This document shows, in pieces, positions 16,149 through 20,192 of a stretch of DNA of 20,192 nt. This DNA is from Lachnospiraceae bacterium UBA3814 (GTDB lineage Bacteria; Bacillota; Clostridia; Lachnospirales; Lachnospiraceae). The stretch is taken from NCBI GenBank assembly GCA_002368575.1, contig DFEA01000044.1:1-20192 (forward strand). Direction: 5' to 3'. How positions within the stretch are numbered: position 1 is the stretch's first letter; each line of letters starts with the position of its first letter. Made by a program: the position numbers and the translations under genes. The notes below the pieces were generated by a model. That model made no database searches. It had not been told where the DNA came from and saw only the letters and a program-made list of their open reading frames with translations.

Positions 16149-16999
16149 TGATACTTAAGAAGGGATTGGTGCTTGAAGGCGGCGCGATGCGGGGGCTTTT
16201 CACCTGCGGAGTAACGGATTTCCTTATGGAGAAGGGTATCAGGTTCGACGGGATGGTGGGAGTGTCTGCCGGAGCGGCCTTTGGCTGCAATTATAAGTCG
16301 CACCAGCCCGGAAGAGCGCTCAGATATAATAAGGCTTACTGCAGGGACAAGCGCTACTGCAGCCTTAGAGCGCTGCTTAAGACCGGAGATATATACGAGG
16401 CTAAATTCTGCTATCATACGCTTCCGACGGAGCTTGACCCCTTTGACAATGAGGTGTTTGAAGGGGACCCGATGGAGTTTTATGTGGTGGCTACCAACGT
16501 AAGGAGCGGGGAGGCCATATATAAGAGGCTTGATACGATAGACCATTCCGCTCTTGAATGGATAAGGGCATCAAGCTCCATGCCTCTTGTATCCAATATA
16601 GTGATACTTGACGGGATGAAGCTGCTTGACGGCGGTATCTCGGATTCGATCCCGCTTAAGTTCTTCCGAAAGAAGGGCTATGACAGGACAGTGACCGTGC
16701 TGACCAAGCCCCGGGACTATGTCAAATCAAAGAATCCGGCCATGGCCTTTATCAGAAGAAGGTACAGGAACTATCCTGAGTTTGTTGAGGCGATGGAAAA
16801 CCGCCATGTAATGTATAACAATCAGATGCGCTATGTCCTTGATCAGGAGAGAATGGGCAATACCTTTGTGATAGCGCCCTCCGCTGATCTTCCGATAGGA
16901 CATATCACACACAGCGCGGACAGGCTTCAGAAGACCTATGATATAGGAAGAGCAGAGGCGGAAAGGGTCTTTGAGGACCTGTTAAGGTATTTAAGATGA
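16148..16999 (+). CDS. Patatin-like phospholipase/acyl hydrolase
   Basis: The 283-residue protein has the patatin catalytic set: oxyanion-hole GGAMRG (11-16), nucleophile S40 in GVSAG, and catalytic D161 in DGG. It has no signal peptide or membrane helix, so it probably acts in the cytoplasm on membrane lipids or acyl esters, like other RssA/YjjU-type bacterial patatins. AAGGAG lies 5 bases before the ATG. Its start overlaps the DegV stop and its stop overlaps the decarboxylase start, so the three are co-translated. Sitting beside DegV, it could supply the free fatty acids DegV binds; this is inferred from context. Confidence 0.92.
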   Translation: MILKKGLVLEGGAMRGLFTCGVTDFLMEKGIRFDGMVGVSAGAAFGCNYKSHQPGRALRYNKAYCRDKRYCSLRALLKTGDIYEAKFCYHTLPTELDPFDNEVFEGDPMEFYVVATNVRSGEAIYKRLDTIDHSALEWIRASSSMPLVSNIVILDGMKLLDGGISDSIPLKFFRKKGYDRTVTVLTKPRDYVKSKNPAMAFIRRRYRNYPEFVEAMENRHVMYNNQMRYVLDQERMGNTFVIAPSADLPIGHITHSADRLQKTYDIGRAEAERVFEDLLRYLR

Positions 17000-18513
17000 A
17001 GAAATACTATAAGGATGCGGATAAAAGCATCATCATGGGACTTTCGGAGCTGTCCGAAGGTCCTTTTTATCCTATGCATATGCCCGGGCATAAAAGGCGT
17101 CTTCTAAGGGACAACGGGCTTCCATACGGACTGGATATCACCGAGATCGAGGGAATGGACGACCTGCATCATGCCGGTGGGATACTTAAGGAGGCAATGG
17201 AGCGGGCCGCCGCGGTCTTCGGGTCGGAAAGGACCTGGTTTCTGGTAAACGGAAGCACCTGCGGAGTCATGGCGGCACTCGGTGCCGTTCTTAAGCACGG
17301 TGATAAGGTGATAATGGCAAGAAACTGCCATATCTGCGCTTTTAATGCCGCGCGGCTCCTCGGGCTCAGTACTGCCTTCGTAATGCCGGAGTACAGCACC
17401 GGTTACAGGATATCCGGAAGCATAACCGCTTCATCCCTGAAAAGAGCCATCGCCGGGAATCCGGACGCAAAGGCCGTTATCCTGACAAGTCCTACCTATG
17501 AGGGAGTGGTATCCGATATTGAAGCCTTATCCGGGATATGTCACGAAAACAATATCCCTCTTATCATTGACGCGGCACACGGGGCTCATTTCAGGTTTTA
17601 CCAAAGCCTTCCGCTTAAGAGCGCTTTGGAGGCAGGGGCGGATATCGTCGTAGAGAGCGCTCACAAGACCCTGCCCTCCCTGACCCAGACGGCTCTGCTC
17701 CATTTAAGGGATTTTAAATATACCGATGAGAAAAGGATAGAGGAACAGCTTTCCATCTTTGAATCCAGTTCACCCTCCTATATCCTGATGGCATCACTGG
17801 ATGAATGTACAGATATACTCAAAAGGGAGGGGGAGCGGCTGTTTTCTGAGTATGAAGGAAGGCTTGTTGAGCTGTATGAAAGGCTTTCAGGCCTGAAAAG
17901 CATAAAAGCGGCAGGAGCCTCGGGGATAACCTCCCTGCCCTTTGAAGAGGGGCCCTTTTCAGCAATCTATGCCAGGGATCCCTCAAGGGTGCTGATAAGC
18001 GGAAGGGCAGCAGGCTTAAGCGGTGAGGAGCTTGCCGGGATATTAAGGAGGGAGTATAGGATAGAGCCTGAAATGTGCAGCGGAGAGCATGTCCTTTTAC
18101 TCACCTCTGTCTGCGATACGAAGGAGGGCTTTGACCGGCTTTGTGATGCCGTAACCATGCTCGATCGTAAAAGCCCTGTTAAGGAGCCGGCAGAAAACAC
18201 GGAAGGAGAGGAGCTTTCTGATGCCCTGTACGGAGAGGACCCGCATCTTAACGGAAGCAGGGATACGGTCTGTGCCACGGAGTGCAGGCTTACGATAACC
18301 GAGGCCGCAGAGTCGGAGCAGGAGCTTGTCAGGATGGAGGAAGCGGAGGGAAGGATCTGCGGGGAATATGTTTATCTGTATCCCCCCGGGATACCGCTGC
18401 TCATACCGGGAGAGGTGCTGACTGAGGGCGTGCTCAGGTACATGAAGGGCCTCGGGTGCAGGCTTAAAAAGACGAAAAGCCCGAATGCCGGAGAGATAGC
18501 GGTGCTGCTTTAG
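16996..18513 (+). CDS. Orn/Lys/Arg decarboxylase family PLP enzyme
   Basis: The 505-residue protein is a fold-type I PLP enzyme of the short Firmicutes arginine/lysine/ornithine decarboxylase group. MHMPGHKRR (27-35) is the family N-terminal signature. NGSTCGVMAA from N85 contacts PLP phosphate. DAAHGAH (192-198) supplies the pyridine-ring aspartate D192. K224 in SAHKTLPSLTQT is the Schiff-base lysine. The C-terminal domain ends with YLYPPGIPLLIPGE, typical of the family. It lacks the N-terminal receiver-like wing domain of enterobacterial enzymes. The likely role is amino acid decarboxylation for polyamines or acid resistance; the substrate cannot be read from the sequence. Its ATG overlaps the patatin stop. 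A terminator follows about 110 bases after its own stop. Confidence 0.92.
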   Translation: MKKYYKDADKSIIMGLSELSEGPFYPMHMPGHKRRLLRDNGLPYGLDITEIEGMDDLHHAGGILKEAMERAAAVFGSERTWFLVNGSTCGVMAALGAVLKHGDKVIMARNCHICAFNAARLLGLSTAFVMPEYSTGYRISGSITASSLKRAIAGNPDAKAVILTSPTYEGVVSDIEALSGICHENNIPLIIDAAHGAHFRFYQSLPLKSALEAGADIVVESAHKTLPSLTQTALLHLRDFKYTDEKRIEEQLSIFESSSPSYILMASLDECTDILKREGERLFSEYEGRLVELYERLSGLKSIKAAGASGITSLPFEEGPFSAIYARDPSRVLISGRAAGLSGEELAGILRREYRIEPEMCSGEHVLLLTSVCDTKEGFDRLCDAVTMLDRKSPVKEPAENTEGEELSDALYGEDPHLNGSRDTVCATECRLTITEAAESEQELVRMEEAEGRICGEYVYLYPPGIPLLIPGEVLTEGVLRYMKGLGCRLKKTKSPNAGEIAVLL

Positions 18514-18578
18514 GTATGCCTGCGCTTGCTTAATACCTCAAGGCTGTGTGGGATATTAGTGCGCGAGCTCAAACAGGG

Positions 18579-18593
18579 TTGAAAGGTTTTCAA
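18579..18593 (+). other. Small hairpin after the decarboxylase gene
   Basis: TTGAAA (18579-18584) pairs with TTTCAA (18588-18593) around GGT. An A/T-rich stretch (AAAAATCGCTTTTT) follows. It is too weak to call a terminator on its own but may help the stronger one at 18625. Confidence 0.3.
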
Positions 18594-18624
18594 TAAAAAT
18601 CGCTTTTTGTCAAGTGAGTTGCGC

Positions 18625-18647
18625 AAAAGCTCAGATACGGGCTTTTT
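18625..18647 (+). terminator. Intrinsic terminator of the decarboxylase operon
   Basis: AAAAGCTC (18625-18632) pairs with GGGCTTTT (18639-18646), one G-T pair included, around AGATAC. The right arm runs into a five-T tract. It separates the DegV-patatin-decarboxylase operon from the SCIFF promoter. Confidence 0.65.
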
Positions 18648-18686
18648 ATAATCTGCATATCCAGTAAGGGTTATGAGGGTATCAGG

Positions 18687-18708
18687 CAATCGCTGAGCAA
18701 TCGCTGAG
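18687..18708 (+). repeat. Two tandem copies of an 11-bp sequence upstream of the SCIFF promoter
   Basis: CAATCGCTGAG occurs twice back to back (18687-18697 and 18698-18708) and is followed by CAG. The pair ends 15 bases before the -35 element at 18724. One helical turn per copy would suit a regulator site, but a replication slip is also possible. Confidence 0.5.
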
Positions 18709-18723
18709 CAGAAACGAATGACC

Positions 18724-18752
18724 TTGACATAAACGGCCGCAGAAGGTATGAT
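18724..18752 (+). promoter_or_regulatory. Strong vegetative-type promoter of the SCIFF gene
   Basis: TTGACA (18724-18729) is followed by exactly 17 bases and then TATGAT (18747-18752). Transcription would begin near 18759, about 40 bases before the precursor ATG. Confidence 0.8.
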
Positions 18753-18799
18753 GTAGACTGGTTGGGTACAATAAATATATTTAATGAGAGGAAGAACAT

Positions 18800-18946
18800 A
18801 TGAAGCATATCATTACGCTTGGTTCACGGGATATCAAAAAAAGTGTCAGAGAGGGCGGCTGCGGCGAATGCCAGACCTCATGTCAGAGTGCCTGCAAGAC
18901 AAGCTGCGGTATCGCGAATCAGTCCTGTGAGAAGAAAAAGGCCTGA
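18800..18946 (+). CDS. scfA: SCIFF ranthipeptide precursor (six cysteines in forty-five residues)
   Basis: The 48-residue peptide begins MKHIITLGSRDIKKSV, the typical SCIFF leader, and has exactly six cysteines at 21, 24, 28, 32, 36 and 43 in its C-terminal half. SCIFF peptides are near-universal in Clostridia and are modified by a dedicated radical SAM enzyme that makes thioether links from cysteine sulfur to residues near the C-terminus; proposed roles include signalling or quorum-type regulation. Threonine and serine lie among the cysteines (TSC, SAC, TSC), suitable acceptors for such links. AGAGGAAG precedes the ATG and a strong promoter lies upstream. The maturase gene follows after 162 bases. 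Confidence 0.95.
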   Translation: MKHIITLGSRDIKKSVREGGCGECQTSCQSACKTSCGIANQSCEKKKA

Positions 18947-19001
18947 AGCGTGAAAACGGTTTTATGAAATGAAGGACGGACAGGTGTTCGTTCCAAACGC
19001 G

Positions 19002-19041
19002 ATTTCCGGCTGCCGAAACGATAGTTACGGCAGCCGGAAAT
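19002..19041 (+). promoter_or_regulatory. Hairpin between SCIFF precursor and maturase genes
   Basis: A perfect 14-bp stem (19002-19015 with 19028-19041, core CCGGCTGCCG) encloses a 12-base loop. Only a short TTTT, 2 bases downstream, follows, so it is a partial terminator or an mRNA-stabilising 3' structure. It would let the precursor be made in excess over the maturase. Confidence 0.65.
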
Positions 19042-19108
19042 GCTTTTGCGGCTTGGTGTATCTTATGGGATGGTTCAAGCCGCTTGCGGCGCAGGAGGAG
19101 ATGAGAAA

Positions 19109-20192
19109 ATGATCCACCGATACAGGCTGAACAGATATAATATTGTGCTGGATGTGGCAAGCGGGAGCGTTCATTCCACAGATGAGGCTGCTTATGAGGC
19201 GATAGGGATAATAGATGAGCTCTGTAAGGGTGACGCGGATACCGCGGCCTCAGAGCTTTCAAGAGATGATTTCAGGACAAAGCTTTTGGAGAGGATGCGG
19301 AAGCTCCTGCCGGAGTACCCTGAGGAGGAGCTTTATGAGGTGCTGTCCGACATCCGGGAGCTTATCGGAGCGGGAAAGCTGTTTGCAAAGGATGTATACA
19401 GAGACCTTGCCTTTGATCTTAAAAAACGAAGCTCTGTGGTAAAGGCCCTGTGCCTGCTTGTATCACACAGCTGTAACTTGAGCTGCGACTACTGCTTTGC
19501 GGCCCAGGGAAGGTTTAAGGGAAAGAGCGGGCTCATGAGCTTTGAAACAGGAAGGAGGGCTCTCGACTTTCTTGTGGAGAATTCGGGGACAAGGAAGAAT
19601 CTTGAGGTGGATTTTTTCGGGGGAGAGCCGCTTCTGAATTTTGAGGTGATAAAAAGGCTGGTTGAATATGCCAGAAGCATCGAAAAGGATGCAGGAAAGA
19701 ATTTCAGATTCACTCTGACTACAAACGGCATAGGTCTTAACGATGAGGTCATGGAATGGGCCAACAGGGAGTGCTACAATGTTGTGCTGAGCCTTGACGG
19801 CCGCAGGGAGGTAAATGACAGGTTCCGTGTGGATCAGAGCGGTCAGGGAAGCTATGACAGGATAGTTCCGAAATTTCAGGAATTTGTCAGGAGAAGGGGC
19901 GGAAAAGGCTATTACATAAGAGGCACCTTTACCCGTCACAATACCGATTTCACGAGGGATATATTTCACATGGCGGACGATCTGGGCTTTACGGAGCTCT
20001 CGATGGAGCCTGTCGTATGTGCACCCTCCGATGAAAACGCCCTGAGAGAGGAGGACCTTCCGGTACTGAAGGAGCAGTATGAGATACTGGCAAAGGATAT
20101 GATCAGGAGAAGGAGGGACGGCAGGCCGATTACCTTTTATCATTATATGATAGATCTTGAGGAGGGCCCCTGCATCTATAAAAGAATATCCG
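19109..20192 (+). CDS. scfB: SCIFF radical SAM maturase (3' partial)
   Basis: The frame is open to the right edge, with 361 codons visible of the ~450 usual. Residues 1-110 form the N-terminal peptide-binding region typical of the family, opening MIHRYRLNRYNIVLDVASG. The radical SAM cluster motif is C122-x3-C126-x2-C129 (CNLSCDYC), followed by FFGGEPL from F169 and the LTTNG segment. The SPASM/auxiliary-cluster domain would lie mostly beyond the edge, though PCIYKRIS at the end may be its beginning. It uses SAM and iron-sulfur clusters to form thioether bonds in the SCIFF peptide encoded upstream. ATG 19109 follows AGGAGG by 10 bases. Another ATG at 19101 gives only a three-codon frame whose TGA overlaps the real start, which might couple or tune initiation. 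Confidence 0.93.
   Translation, partial: MIHRYRLNRYNIVLDVASGSVHSTDEAAYEAIGIIDELCKGDADTAASELSRDDFRTKLLERMRKLLPEYPEEELYEVLSDIRELIGAGKLFAKDVYRDLAFDLKKRSSVVKALCLLVSHSCNLSCDYCFAAQGRFKGKSGLMSFETGRRALDFLVENSGTRKNLEVDFFGGEPLLNFEVIKRLVEYARSIEKDAGKNFRFTLTTNGIGLNDEVMEWANRECYNVVLSLDGRREVNDRFRVDQSGQGSYDRIVPKFQEFVRRRGGKGYYIRGTFTRHNTDFTRDIFHMADDLGFTELSMEPVVCAPSDENALREEDLPVLKEQYEILAKDMIRRRRDGRPITFYHYMIDLEEGPCIYKRIS

Overview
The window looks like chromosome from a Clostridia bacterium, most likely a member of the Lachnospiraceae. The evidence is an SCIFF peptide with its radical SAM maturase (a lineage marker of Clostridia), a DUF1836 protein, DegV proteins, a long-form CofE and several large hybrid histidine kinases with DHMMP-type receivers. 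GC content is moderate, with heavy use of AGG and ATA codons and purine-rich AGGAGG-type ribosome binding sites. Genes are tightly packed and nearly all lie on the + strand. I found no rRNA, tRNA, CRISPR array, transposase or phage gene.

Left part (1-7160). A hybrid sensor kinase cut by the left edge (Cache, HisKA, HATPase, receiver, Hpt) is followed by the C-terminal remnant of a histidine acid phosphatase that has lost its RHG catalytic half. A hairpin-rich leader precedes a long-form CofE, whose stop codon overlaps the start of a MATE transporter. A palindromic repeat found in the cofE leader also lies in frame inside the MATE gene. A DUF1836 regulator follows. Facing it is a small gene of unknown function on the - strand, which has a good promoter of its own.

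Centre (7371-15126). This is a signalling cluster. It holds a membrane hybrid 'kinase' with HisKA, receiver and Hpt but no ATP-binding domain; a response regulator made of two receiver domains and no output domain; a six-TM hybrid kinase without Hpt; and, one base after it, a six-TM hybrid kinase with a complete DegV domain fused to its C-terminus. The domain losses are complementary: two members have ATPases but no Hpt, and one has an Hpt but no ATPase. This suggests phosphoryl transfer between the proteins.

Right part (15288-18513). A free-standing DegV protein, a patatin-like acyl hydrolase and an Orn/Lys/Arg decarboxylase-family enzyme have start codons that overlap the previous stop. DegV proteins bind fatty acids and patatins release them. 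A DegV-fused kinase directly upstream therefore suggests a fatty-acid or membrane-lipid sensing unit. This is the best candidate in the window for an undescribed system.

Right edge (18514-20192). After an intrinsic terminator, a strong promoter drives the 48-residue SCIFF (ranthipeptide) precursor, which is followed by a 14-bp hairpin and then the radical SAM maturase, cut by the window end.
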